Source: an uncultured Verrucomicrobiales bacterium
GTDB lineage: Bacteria; Verrucomicrobiota; Verrucomicrobiia; Limisphaerales; Palsa-1400
Direction: 5' to 3'
DNA: 36,168 nucleotides
NCBI GenBank assembly: GCA_903898185.1
Contig: CAIUEN010000157.1
Coordinates: 1-36,168 of the forward strand
The first letter of the stretch is position 1. Each line of letters starts with the position of its first letter. The position numbers were made by a program, and so were the translations under genes. The notes under the pieces are model-generated. The model was not told where the DNA came from and made no database searches. It saw only the letters and a program-made list of their open reading frames with translations. Shown in pieces: positions 16,438 to 24,890 of this stretch.

Positions 16438-17538
16438 TCACCTCCGCCACCAACTTCGGGCGGCAGGCGAATTCGGGGGCTCAGCGCTACGAGTGTCGTC
16501 CTGCATTTTCTCTACGAGGTAGAAGCTTCGGGCTTGCTCAAGCGCCATTCGAAAATCGTCGTAGCTCTGGTAGCGATCTGCGGGACGCTTGGACATGGCG
16601 ATAAGAAGGGCTGTGCTTGTGAGGTCGGTGATTTCAGTGACGACTTGGTTGGGAGGGGTCAGCGGAGTATAAACGTGAGCTTCAACCAGTTCGTTGACAG
16701 TCGGCGCTTCAAACGGCACATGTCCGGTCAAGGCGTGATAGAGTGTGCCGCCAAGGCTGTACATGTCCGAAAGGAAATCTTCGCCTTTGCTCTCGATTTT
16801 TTCGGGGGCGACGTAGTAAGGCGTGCCCCAAACGTGTTCCGCATGGCCTACGGCATGGCCGACATTGGCAGTATTGGCATTGGCATCGGCGTTGACATCA
16901 ACTTTGGCGGCGCGGGCCAGTCCGAAGTCAATCAACTTGGGTTCGCCTTCCGAATTAAACAGGATATTGGATGGCTTGATATCGCGGTGGAGCAAATTGT
17001 GCTTGAGCGCGCTGGCCAGAGCTGATGCGATTTTTATCCCGATATCCAGGACATCCAGTTCGGGCAGCCGATGCTCGCTTTCGATGCGAGCGTCCACGCT
17101 GCCGTTATTGGCCAGTTCCATCACCAGATAGGGCTGGCCTTGAAATTCATTGAAGCTGTAAATGTGAATGATGTTCGTGTGGTTAAGGGCGGCGCCAGCC
17201 CGCGCTTCATGGTAAAAGGCACTCATCACTTCTGGATCTTTAGCCATTTCCCGTTTCATCATTTTCACGGCCACATTACGTTCCAGCCGGGTGTCCCAAG
17301 CCGAATAAACAGTTCCCATTCCGCCCGAAGCGACAATCGTACGAATCTCGAAATTGTGCAACAGCACGGGGTGCATCGTTGGGTGTTCGCACTTGCTGCA
17401 AGGGATAGTGCTGAACGGCTCCAAGTCATCTTCAATAAAAGTCTTTGACGCACACCGCCCGCAGGTCGCCATTTTGAGTGGCTTGTCTGGCTGCATAGTA
17501 CCGTAATTCGTAAGTTCGTGAGTCGGATTGACGCTCAT
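16438..17538 (-). CDS. Ser/Thr protein kinase with N-terminal zinc-ribbon-like segment
   Basis: This is a Hanks-type kinase of 366 residues. The N-terminus has two CXXC pairs (C26/C29 and C47/C50), suggesting a small zinc ribbon. Kinase motifs: glycine loop ASGGMGTVY at 70-78 (first Gly replaced by Ala), VAVK with Lys92, HRDIKPSN at 184-191, DFG at 204-206, and APE at 244-246. Between DFG and APE the activation loop carries a low-complexity insertion (KVDVNADANANTANVGHAVG) encoded by short GGCATTGGCAT-like repeats. No transmembrane segment or extracellular sensor is seen, so it should be cytoplasmic. Its targets are unknown. It is transcribed in the same direction as ispG, 136 bp downstream of it. 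Confidence 0.9.
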   Translation of the reverse strand: MSVNPTHELTNYGTMQPDKPLKMATCGRCASKTFIEDDLEPFSTIPCSKCEHPTMHPVLLHNFEIRTIVASGGMGTVYSAWDTRLERNVAVKMMKREMAKDPEVMSAFYHEARAGAALNHTNIIHIYSFNEFQGQPYLVMELANNGSVDARIESEHRLPELDVLDIGIKIASALASALKHNLLHRDIKPSNILFNSEGEPKLIDFGLARAAKVDVNADANANTANVGHAVGHAEHVWGTPYYVAPEKIESKGEDFLSDMYSLGGTLYHALTGHVPFEAPTVNELVEAHVYTPLTPPNQVVTEITDLTSTALLIAMSKRPADRYQSYDDFRMALEQARSFYLVEKMQDDTRSAEPPNSPAARSWWRR

Positions 17539-17674
17539 TTTACCCAGTAAAATCGACCAATTCCTTGCTCACGAACTTGCGCCTTGCTGTAATAGTTCCA
17601 TTGCTCACGGTTTGAGAATAGCATGATGGCACTTGCCGACAAGACTTCGATTTGGCCTGTTTTGATGGGACGAT

Positions 17675-19501
17675 TCAACCAGCCAACTCAGGTTCAACCC
17701 ATTTGCCGTGCTCGCAAATAAGGTCGATCAGGCGATCAACGGCTTCGGCTTCTGGGACATTAAACTTGACGGGCGTTTTCCCAACGTAAAGATTAACTTT
17801 TCCGGGAGCGCCGCCGACGTAGCCGAAATGCGCGTCCGCCATTTCACCGGGGCCGTTTACAATGCATCCCATGATGGCAATCTTGACGCCTTTCAAATGA
17901 AGTGTTCGGCTCTTGATTCGTGCGGTCACGGCTTGCAGGTCGAACAAGGTGCGTCCACACGACGGGCAGGCTACGTAATCGGTCTTGAACGAGCGGCAGC
18001 CAGACGCCTGCAAAATATTGAAAGCCAGTCGGATGTTCAGCATGGCATTGGATTCGCCGCGAACCAAAATGGCGTCCCCGATTCCGTCGGCCAAAAGCGA
18101 CCCGATAACCACGGACGCCCGCAGCAGGGCGATATTCGAGTCGAGCGGCGCTACCTCCACCGCAAGCGTATCCTTGAGCAGGATCGGATTGCTCCGTCCC
18201 ATGCGGGCAAGTTTGGTGGCAAGGAGGCGAAACGCGCTGATCGCAGGCAGGGCGATTCCGTCCTTGACCGTGACCAGCACGGCATCCGTATCAATGGCGA
18301 AATTCTGGGCTGGATCAACTTCAATTACATTGATGGATTCGTAAACAGCCTCGGGCCGAACGTCGTCTCTTGGGCGCAGCCTTGGTGTCAGAGCTTCGGC
18401 CACAGTCCGCGCGCAAACCACGCGCACAGTTTGTTCGCCGCCGCACTTGACGCTTTCAGTCAAAGAAATCTCAGCGCTAACGCGGCGCTTGAACACATAA
18501 GGATTGCAGGCCGCCTCCACCCCATTAAAGAGTTCCACCGTTTCCGGAGAAGCCACTGGATGAATGCTGTTGAGCTTCGACTCCTCATCCGCAGCCAGCG
18601 TCAATTTCGGTATCTGAGCCTGCAGATCGCGGCAGACTGGCAATTCGCGCGGCGAATCTTCGGTCAACGACACTCGAATGGTATCGCCCAAGCCGTCGCA
18701 CATCAGCGAACCGATTCCAATGGCACTCTTGATCCGACCGTCTTCGCCCTCTCCGGCCTCGGTCACGCCCAAGTGAATCGGGTAATTCCAATCCGGCCCA
18801 AGCTCCTCTAATCGTGCCACGAGCAGCCGGTAGCAGGCGATCATCACCTTCGGATTGCTCGATTTCATCGAGAATTTGAAATTATGAAAGTTGTGCTTCC
18901 GGGCAATCCGGGCAAACTCCAGCGCACTCTCGATCATGCCCATCGGCGAATCGCCGTAACGGTTCATGATGCGGTCGCTCAACGAGCCATGATTGGTGCC
19001 AATTCGTATCGCTCGGCCCAGTTCCTTGCACCGTAGGACCAACGGGGTGAATTCCTCCTCGATCCTGGCCAACTCGTCCACGTATTCCGCGTCCGTATAT
19101 TCCAGAATCGCAAATTTCTTTTTGTCAGCATAATTGCCGGGGTTAACCCGAACCATCTGGACCCACTTGGCGGCTTCCATGGCGGCATCGGGTTTGAAAT
19201 GGATGTCGGCTACGATCGGGACATTGCAATTGCGGTCGGTCAATTCGGCGACAATGTTCTTGAGATTCGCCGCGTCTTTGACGGTGGGTGCTGTGATGCG
19301 GACAATCTGGCAGCCTACTGCCACCAGATCGAGCGTCTGTTGCACGCATAATGAGGTGTACATGGTGTCGCACGTCAACATGGACTGGTTTACGATTGGA
19401 TGGTCGCCTCCAATAATCACGCCACCTTTGCCAGGATCGCCGACAACGACTGTGCGGGTTTTGCGACGGCGAAACAGAAACGGAGAGAAACAATAGCCCA
19501 T
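17675..19501 (-). CDS. ispG: 4-hydroxy-3-methylbut-2-enyl diphosphate synthase, long form
   Basis: IspG (GcpE) reduces 2-C-methyl-D-erythritol 2,4-cyclodiphosphate to HMBPP in the non-mevalonate isoprenoid pathway, in the cytoplasm. The 608-residue sequence is the long version, as in Chlamydiae, Bacteroidetes and plants, with an extra domain between the TIM barrel and the Fe-S domain; the short form has about 370-400. The barrel starts at VNQSMLTCDTMYT and VGCQIVRITAPTVKDAANL. The [4Fe-4S] ligands are C512 and C515 (ACPSCGRT) and C546 (GCIVNGPGE), with the catalytic Glu553. Only 2 bp separate it from the rseP stop, so the two are one transcription unit. Confidence 0.95.
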   Translation of the reverse strand: MGYCFSPFLFRRRKTRTVVVGDPGKGGVIIGGDHPIVNQSMLTCDTMYTSLCVQQTLDLVAVGCQIVRITAPTVKDAANLKNIVAELTDRNCNVPIVADIHFKPDAAMEAAKWVQMVRVNPGNYADKKKFAILEYTDAEYVDELARIEEEFTPLVLRCKELGRAIRIGTNHGSLSDRIMNRYGDSPMGMIESALEFARIARKHNFHNFKFSMKSSNPKVMIACYRLLVARLEELGPDWNYPIHLGVTEAGEGEDGRIKSAIGIGSLMCDGLGDTIRVSLTEDSPRELPVCRDLQAQIPKLTLAADEESKLNSIHPVASPETVELFNGVEAACNPYVFKRRVSAEISLTESVKCGGEQTVRVVCARTVAEALTPRLRPRDDVRPEAVYESINVIEVDPAQNFAIDTDAVLVTVKDGIALPAISAFRLLATKLARMGRSNPILLKDTLAVEVAPLDSNIALLRASVVIGSLLADGIGDAILVRGESNAMLNIRLAFNILQASGCRSFKTDYVACPSCGRTLFDLQAVTARIKSRTLHLKGVKIAIMGCIVNGPGEMADAHFGYVGGAPGKVNLYVGKTPVKFNVPEAEAVDRLIDLICEHGKWVEPELAG

Positions 19502-19503
19502 AG

Positions 19504-20898
19504 CTACTTTTGCGAGGCCGGTTCGACTGTGTCGTTGGATTTTATCGACTGCTCAATCTTGGTGCTGTGCTGGAACATCGACCTAAACATGGGCCGATGC
19601 CGGGTCAAATCGTTGAACGAGACGAAGAGAATAAACGAAATCAACAAGACCGCAAATGCCGTCGTCATATATTCGACGAACTTCACATTCAACGTCCGAC
19701 GGCTGATCTTTTCGATGATGGCTATCATGATATGGCCGCCATCAAGCACGGGGATTGGCAGCAGGTTGAGAATTGCCAGGTTGATGTTCAGCAATACGAG
19801 GAAATTGAGCGCCAACCGGTAATCGGCATTCACCTGGGCCGCCATCATTGCAAGAATGCCGGGGGGACCGCTCAAGTCCTTGATGCCCACGCCGGTTTGA
19901 TTGGAGTGAAATAGCGCTTTGAGAGTGTCGATGGTGCGATTCCAAACACTGGCCAACTGATCCCACGGCAGGGGATGCTGCAATTCGTATCGCATGGTTG
20001 CGCTGCCCGACAGCATCACTCCGATGCGACCTTCATCTTTGCCGGGCGTGCCACTCGGTGTCACCGAGAGTTGAATTTTTTTGTCGCCTCGTTTCACGAG
20101 AACAGTCGTGGCTTCGCCCGCTCTCTTGTGGATCAGGGTCACCAATTGGTCTTGACTGATAACCGGAACGCCGCCAAATGAAATAAACTCATCTCCGACT
20201 TTGAGCCCCGCGCGCGCCGCCGGTTCACCTTCGTTAACGATGTTAACGACCGGATGTTCCACTGGGTCGAGATTCAAGAGCTTAAGACCGAGTTCGTTCG
20301 TCTTGGAGGTGAGGTAATACGTATTTTCTTTGCCATCGCGACCAATCACGACCGGAATGGTGTTGGTGCGTGCGAAAATCGAGTTCATCTGCACGTCTTC
20401 CCAAGACTTCACGGCCTTGCCGTTCACAGAAATAACGCGGTCGCCACCCCGAATGCCGAGCGTCGCCTCTTCTGATCCATTTTCTACCATGCCGACAATT
20501 GGAGGATTCACCAGCACGGGCAATCCGATGACATAGAGCAGCACCGCAATGAAAAACGCAAACACGACGTTCATTGCGGGACCGGCAAATGCCACCAGGA
20601 TTTTTGAAAATGGAGAAACGGGCGGAAGTTTTTCTTCGGTCGATCCTTCGATAATTTCGGAGGTTACCATTTGCGGCAGCTTGACATAGCCTCCAGCCGG
20701 TATCCACCGGACCGTGTATTCAATGCCGCTCTTGGTCCAACCGAAAATCTTCGGTCCGAACCCAATGGCAAATTCCAAGACTTTCAAACCACGCAGCCGC
20801 GCCAGCCAGTAATGGCCGAACTCATGCACGAAAATGGCAGCGCCAAACAAAAGAACGACCGCAGAGGCCACATACAGATAATTAAAAATTTGAGCCAT
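19504..20898 (-). CDS. rseP: site-2 (M50) membrane metalloprotease, RseP/RasP type
   Basis: This zinc protease cuts membrane-embedded anti-sigma factors or leftover signal peptides. The 464-residue protein has the zinc motif HEFGH at 25-29 in the first membrane helix and the third ligand in PVLDGGHI (LDGG 385-388). Two PDZ-like domains lie between (around IRGGDRVISVNGKAVKSWED and GLKVGDEFISFGGVPVISQD). At least four hydrophobic segments are visible (about 10-30, 105-125, 365-390 and 410-430). It starts at ATG 20898 and its stop is 2 bp before ispG, a common pairing with isoprenoid genes. A dispersed repeat lies just upstream (20977-21107). Confidence 0.93.
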   Translation of the reverse strand: MAQIFNYLYVASAVVLLFGAAIFVHEFGHYWLARLRGLKVLEFAIGFGPKIFGWTKSGIEYTVRWIPAGGYVKLPQMVTSEIIEGSTEEKLPPVSPFSKILVAFAGPAMNVVFAFFIAVLLYVIGLPVLVNPPIVGMVENGSEEATLGIRGGDRVISVNGKAVKSWEDVQMNSIFARTNTIPVVIGRDGKENTYYLTSKTNELGLKLLNLDPVEHPVVNIVNEGEPAARAGLKVGDEFISFGGVPVISQDQLVTLIHKRAGEATTVLVKRGDKKIQLSVTPSGTPGKDEGRIGVMLSGSATMRYELQHPLPWDQLASVWNRTIDTLKALFHSNQTGVGIKDLSGPPGILAMMAAQVNADYRLALNFLVLLNINLAILNLLPIPVLDGGHIMIAIIEKISRRTLNVKFVEYMTTAFAVLLISFILFVSFNDLTRHRPMFRSMFQHSTKIEQSIKSNDTVEPASQK

Positions 20899-20976
20899 TA
20901 AGTTTTTGTCGATAATACTTACGACACTATCAATCTACAGGGCTATTGGAACTCTGGCAATGCCGCATTAATAACG

Positions 20977-21107
20977 CGGCATTCATTATGTGGGGCAGAC
21001 CTCTGGTCTGCCGGTTGCGGTGCCTCTGGCTCCGCAGGGAGTTGAAGGCTTCGTGCGCAGGCAGATCAGCGTTTTTCCCCCTTCCTTGCTCAAAATGAGA
21101 ATTGCTG
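20977..21107 (+). repeat. full-length copy of the dispersed repeat
   Basis: About 130 bp. The left end GGCATTCATTATG is degenerate relative to CAGCAATTCTCATTATG; the right end is CAAAATGAGAATTGCTG. The inside carries the palindromic block GGCAGACCTCTGGTCTGCC, then GGTTGCGGTGCCTCTGGCTC, a CTCCGCAGGGAG hairpin and GCGCAGGCAGATCAGCG. It is closely alike to 32737-32860 over its full length. It lies between the GldG-like gene and rseP, and a minus-strand frame stays open through it (LPAHEAFNSLRSQRHRNRQT), as in the 32737 copy. Confidence 0.88.
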
Positions 21108-21131
21108 AAAGTAACGCGCATCCTTCATAAA

Positions 21132-22037
21132 TCACTTCTCCGCATCTCGCTTGATCTGTTCCAGAGCCGCTGTCTGTGCCTGGGATTTGGCGGCAATTTC
21201 GCTCAGTGCTTCCATTTGTTCAGCTTGGACGGCTCGGATCTGTTTTACCGCAGCTTGCTTGTCGGCTTCGTTTTGCGCTTGGAGAACGTTTTGCTGGGCT
21301 TTCTTTAGCTTGGCATCCAACTCAATTTTCAGTTTCTTGAACTCGGCCAGGTTGGCTTCGCGAATAATTTGCTTGCCGACCTCAAGAGAGACGGATTCCG
21401 GGTTTGAAATTGTCTTTTTGACCGCTTCCATGGCTGCTTGCGCGGACGCCCTGGCCTCCGGCGCCACAGTTGATGGAGCTCGCGGAGCGGGTTGAAGCAG
21501 GCGGGCAATGGCGCGGGCGATGTCCGATTCCAGCGCCGGTTCCCACTCGGGGGCAAGGCGAGGGATGATTTCCTTCTGAGATTTGTGAATCAGCGCAATG
21601 CCCAGATAACAGGCTTCGCCTTGGCTGAGGTTGAACGGCTTGATGCCATCTGCTGAGGCCGTGTTGGCGTTGAAATTGGTTTGGGTGTTGAACAGTTCCA
21701 GTTTGATTTTGCCGCCGCCCTCGCGCTCATACGCGGCGAGTAGCGCGGGGACTCGTCCAGAAAATGCCTGTACGGAGACCGGCACGCTCGAAGTATCGAG
21801 CTGCGAGTAGAATCGGATTTCCACCGGCGCATCAAGTTGCCGCAAAACGGATTTAGCGCCCGCAGACAGGGTGATCTCATTCGGCGCGGTTTTCTGGCTT
21901 TGGTAAAGAATGGAAAAAACGACGGCTGCGATGCTGGCCACGACAACAGCAATGAGCAGAGCGATTCTGGCCTGGCCTTGTTGGCATTTGCGCTTCGAGG
22001 TCGGTGTGTTGAAATGGCTTGGCGACATTGGATTCAT
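21132..22037 (-). CDS. GldG-like membrane-anchored periplasmic protein
   Basis: The 301-residue protein has a basic N-terminus, one membrane helix (ARIALLIAVVVASIAAVVFS, about 24-45) and a periplasmic domain of the GldG/ABC-auxiliary type: LDAPVEIRFYSQLDTS, PALLAAYEREGGGKIKLELF and LGIALIHKSQKEIIP. The C-terminal third (about 200-301) is an Ala/Lys/Gln-rich predicted coiled coil (KIELDAKLKKAQQNVLQAQN). GldG proteins work with an ABC ATPase and permease in gliding or export systems; those partners are not in the window, so the role is open. It is transcribed divergently from the cytochrome genes. Confidence 0.7.
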   Translation of the reverse strand: MNPMSPSHFNTPTSKRKCQQGQARIALLIAVVVASIAAVVFSILYQSQKTAPNEITLSAGAKSVLRQLDAPVEIRFYSQLDTSSVPVSVQAFSGRVPALLAAYEREGGGKIKLELFNTQTNFNANTASADGIKPFNLSQGEACYLGIALIHKSQKEIIPRLAPEWEPALESDIARAIARLLQPAPRAPSTVAPEARASAQAAMEAVKKTISNPESVSLEVGKQIIREANLAEFKKLKIELDAKLKKAQQNVLQAQNEADKQAAVKQIRAVQAEQMEALSEIAAKSQAQTAALEQIKRDAEK

Positions 22038-22050
22038 CGTAGTTCTATGT

Positions 22051-22142
22051 AAAAGCAGAAAGCAGAAAGCAGAAAGCAGAAAATAGACATCCCGTTGGAT
22101 CAGTCGGATACATCGAATTCCTATTTCTGCTTTCTGCTTTTT
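22051..22142. repeat. GCAGAAA tandem repeat forming an inverted repeat
   Basis: At 22054-22082 the 7-bp unit GCAGAAA is repeated four times. At 22121-22142 the reverse complement (CTATTTCTGCTTTCTGCTTT) occurs, so a stem of about 20 bp with one bulge can form around a 35-nt loop. It lies between the divergent GldG-like and cytochrome genes, 14 bp from the former's start. The rest of the gap (22143-22354) shows no gene; the promoter of the cytochrome genes should be there. Confidence 0.85.
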
Positions 22143-22354
22143 CTTTGCTTCCGCTCAACTAATGGTAAGTATTCGACAATATCGGGATAGTCTGCAAACA
22201 GCGGCTTTGGTTAGCGTTGCGGCAAGTCATGTTTCTGTGCGCATCTTTCATTTTTCCGACGTCTCTAACGGTAGGATTGGAGCACTCTGATACGATGACG
22301 GCGTTGGGTGTCATTAAGCCGACACTGAAATCAGGTTTGCTGGTTACAAACACT

Positions 22355-23971
22355 ATGAACAGCATGAAAACTTTTCTACTGAAACTGGAGCCAGTGCGGT
22401 TGCTGACGGCGGTGATTGTCTTCGCTGGTGCTTTGATGGCCAATGCGCAGAATGTGCAGCACTTGAGCGTTACAGTGCCAGGTGGAATGCCTGGAATTCC
22501 AACGTTAACGAGCATCCAACGCTCGACCAATGGCGTGTCCCTGACATGGGACGGCCCTACGGGATATTATCAGGTTTTTGAAAAAATCACGCTTGCCGGC
22601 AAATGGCAGGCATTGGGACCTGCCGCCAACCTGAGCAGGCAAGCTACCGTGACAACGCGTTATGCCAGCGATTTCTTTAAAGTCGCTGGACCAAAGCCTA
22701 ATTATGCTGGATCGCAGGTCTGCGCGGAATGCCATGCGAACATCGTGACATCTATATCTCACACGCGCCATGCGGATGCGTTCACAAGCGCCAAGTTTAA
22801 GGAACAAGGCGGTCAGACCAATTCATCCTGTTTCTCATGCCACACAGTTGGCTACGGTTTGCAGACTGGTTTCATAGATTATTCCAAAACTCCCAAGCTT
22901 GCTGGTGTTCAATGCGAAAGCTGCCACGGGCCTGCTGCCAATCATGCGGTCAACCCGGACGATTTCGTCGCGCGACCGCGCATCGAATTGGCGGCCACCG
23001 TTTGCGGCGGATGCCATACCGGCGCACATCAACCGACCTATGACGAATGGGCCACCAGCGAGCATGTGCAGGTGACCGAGGAAATAACAGGCATGCTGAC
23101 TTCCACCAATTATCTCAATCAATGCGGGCGCTGTCACTCGGGCTCAGCCCGGTTGAGCCTATTGAAAGGCAAGGCGTTGCCTGTGGGTGACGCGCTCGTT
23201 GGAGTGGTTTGCATCACATGCCACGACCCCCACCAAACCAATGGCTACCTTGCCCAGCTTCGCAACCCGATTGCTTCAACCAACGACTACACTTTGGCAA
23301 CCAACGATGTTTTCAAGACCAAGTACAACGTCAAAATCAACGTCTGCGCCCAGTGTCACAACAGCCGAGCTGCCTCATGGACCAATAATTCGCCTCCCCA
23401 CATGTCTCTACAGTACAATATGTTGCTTGGCACGGTTGGCGACCTGAGTTCGAAGCTGCCGCATTACAGTCCGGCGTCTCATGCGATCCTGATTACAAAT
23501 CAGTGCGTCGGCTGCCACATGCAGACGACCACACATCCAGACGGCATCCATCCGGCAACCACTGGTCACTCTTTGAAGATCCAACATTACGATCTCTGCA
23601 TCAACTGTCATCCTCTTCCCGAGTTGCTGGTGGACTTTGTGCAAGACGCGATGACTAACAATATCAAAGTGGTTGTTTCCGCATTGAACTACTGGGCCAC
23701 GAACAAGGCACCGATTGCCTTGCGGACGAAGTACCAGGAGCGGGCGTGGGAATATCCGACTAATGAGTTGTATTCTCTGTTGTCAGTCTCCGGCCCGACT
23801 CCCACCGCAGCCGAGCAGACGCAAATTCCCGAGAACATTCGGAGAGCCCGCTTCAACGTTTACACGGTCAGAAACGATGGCAGTTTTGGTGTTCATAATG
23901 GAACTTACTCCGTGACGCTCTTGGAGACAGCTATGGATTGGATTCAGGAGGAGTTGAAGTTGAACAAGTAG
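22355..23971 (+). CDS. secreted nine-haem c-type cytochrome
   Basis: The exported electron carrier has 538 residues from ATG 22355 (or ATG 22364). The signal peptide is KLEPVRLLTAVIVFAGALMA with cleavage after ANAQ. A small beta-sandwich (about 30-105, NGVSLTWDGPTGYYQ...FFKVA) precedes the cytochrome part, 123-419, which has nine CXXCH motifs: CAECH, CFSCH, CESCH, CGGCH, CGRCH, CITCH, CAQCH, CVGCH and CINCH. The tail (about 420-538) is haem-free and helical (cytochrome c554-like arrangement). A longer frame from 22217 lacks a good export signal. It is the first of three genes with the DmsE-like cytochrome and the porin, 40 bp apart from the next. Confidence 0.92.
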   Translation: MNSMKTFLLKLEPVRLLTAVIVFAGALMANAQNVQHLSVTVPGGMPGIPTLTSIQRSTNGVSLTWDGPTGYYQVFEKITLAGKWQALGPAANLSRQATVTTRYASDFFKVAGPKPNYAGSQVCAECHANIVTSISHTRHADAFTSAKFKEQGGQTNSSCFSCHTVGYGLQTGFIDYSKTPKLAGVQCESCHGPAANHAVNPDDFVARPRIELAATVCGGCHTGAHQPTYDEWATSEHVQVTEEITGMLTSTNYLNQCGRCHSGSARLSLLKGKALPVGDALVGVVCITCHDPHQTNGYLAQLRNPIASTNDYTLATNDVFKTKYNVKINVCAQCHNSRAASWTNNSPPHMSLQYNMLLGTVGDLSSKLPHYSPASHAILITNQCVGCHMQTTTHPDGIHPATTGHSLKIQHYDLCINCHPLPELLVDFVQDAMTNNIKVVVSALNYWATNKAPIALRTKYQERAWEYPTNELYSLLSVSGPTPTAAEQTQIPENIRRARFNVYTVRNDGSFGVHNGTYSVTLLETAMDWIQEELKLNK

Positions 23972-24011
23972 CGGACCGGATAGCGCATGACCGTGAACAA
24001 GCTGACAGATC

Positions 24012-24872
24012 ATGATGAACCAAGATTTCCAAAATGATAAAAAGAGCGCCTCACGCTTGGTACGCGGATTGGCGCTGACCTTGGGCGCGATGGCTTTGGC
24101 GCTGGTGGTGATTTCCTGCGCAAACCCAGGACGCACCGCCGTGCTGCTCCCGAATGTTCCTGGCGCGAAATACATCGGATCGAAGGAATGCGAGCAGTGC
24201 CACGATGCGTTGTATCGGGACTTTGCCACCGCAGATCACGCGAGGCTGATCGCCGAAGGTACCAATGCCATCAACGCAGGATGCGAGTCCTGCCACGGTC
24301 CGTGCAGCCTGCACTCGGATTCTGGTGGCGAAGTAAAACCTCCTTACAGCTTCACCTCGGGCCGTCCGCAGCCCAACAGCTTCGGCGCGCGTGTGATGGC
24401 TCCAGCCTCCCGTGCCCGCGAGACAGTCTGTTTCCAATGCCATTCTAATGTGCGCGGTCAGTTCAATCTGCCCAGCCATCATCCAGTGCCCGAGGGCAGG
24501 CTTGCCTGCATTGATTGTCATCCGCCTCACAAAGGCTCAGCCCACCGTGGTGGCGGGACTCTATTGATGTCGGCAAACGAAGCCTGCATCCGCTGTCATC
24601 CCGCCCAGCGCGGGCCGTTTGTTTTCGAGCATGAAGCCGTGCGCGAAGGCTGCGTCATGTGTCACAATCCTCACGGCTCGGTGAACGCCAAGATGTTGAC
24701 CGTTCGTGACGCGAACCTCTGCTTGAAATGCCACTTCCAGCAGGTCAGTGGCGGGAGACTGCTCATCGGAGGGGCCGATCACACTGTGCGCCTTCAACAG
24801 GGCACTTGCTGGTCGGCCGGTTGCCACGAGTCTATTCACGGATCACGGGTCAGTCCCTCCTTGCGGTTCTAA
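24012..24872 (+). CDS. multihaem cytochrome lipoprotein of the DmsE/MtrA type
   Basis: The 286-residue protein has a membrane-targeting N-terminus with lipobox VISC (Cys36). It carries seven CXXCH motifs (C60, C91, C140, C166, C192, C214 and C237) and a last site C266-WSAG-C-H272, which is CX4CH. The text matches the DmsE/MtrA doubled-CXXCH family: ACIDCHPPHKG, ACIRCHPAQRGPF, GCVMCHNPHGS and LCLKCHFQ. That family normally binds ten haems, so this one is short by about two. MtrA-type proteins thread through an outer-membrane barrel to conduct electrons; the barrel gene follows 18 bp downstream. Confidence 0.92.
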   Translation: MMNQDFQNDKKSASRLVRGLALTLGAMALALVVISCANPGRTAVLLPNVPGAKYIGSKECEQCHDALYRDFATADHARLIAEGTNAINAGCESCHGPCSLHSDSGGEVKPPYSFTSGRPQPNSFGARVMAPASRARETVCFQCHSNVRGQFNLPSHHPVPEGRLACIDCHPPHKGSAHRGGGTLLMSANEACIRCHPAQRGPFVFEHEAVREGCVMCHNPHGSVNAKMLTVRDANLCLKCHFQQVSGGRLLIGGADHTVRLQQGTCWSAGCHESIHGSRVSPSLRF

Positions 24873-24890
24873 TCAACAACTCGAATACCG

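Noticed and set aside
17708-18811. 367-residue plus-strand frame antisense to ispG
   Set aside because: IspG is certain from its Fe-S and barrel motifs; the antisense frame is a shadow.
22051-22142. Possible CRISPR-like array from the GCAGAAA units
   Set aside because: Units are only 7 bp, contiguous and without spacers; there are no cas genes nearby.
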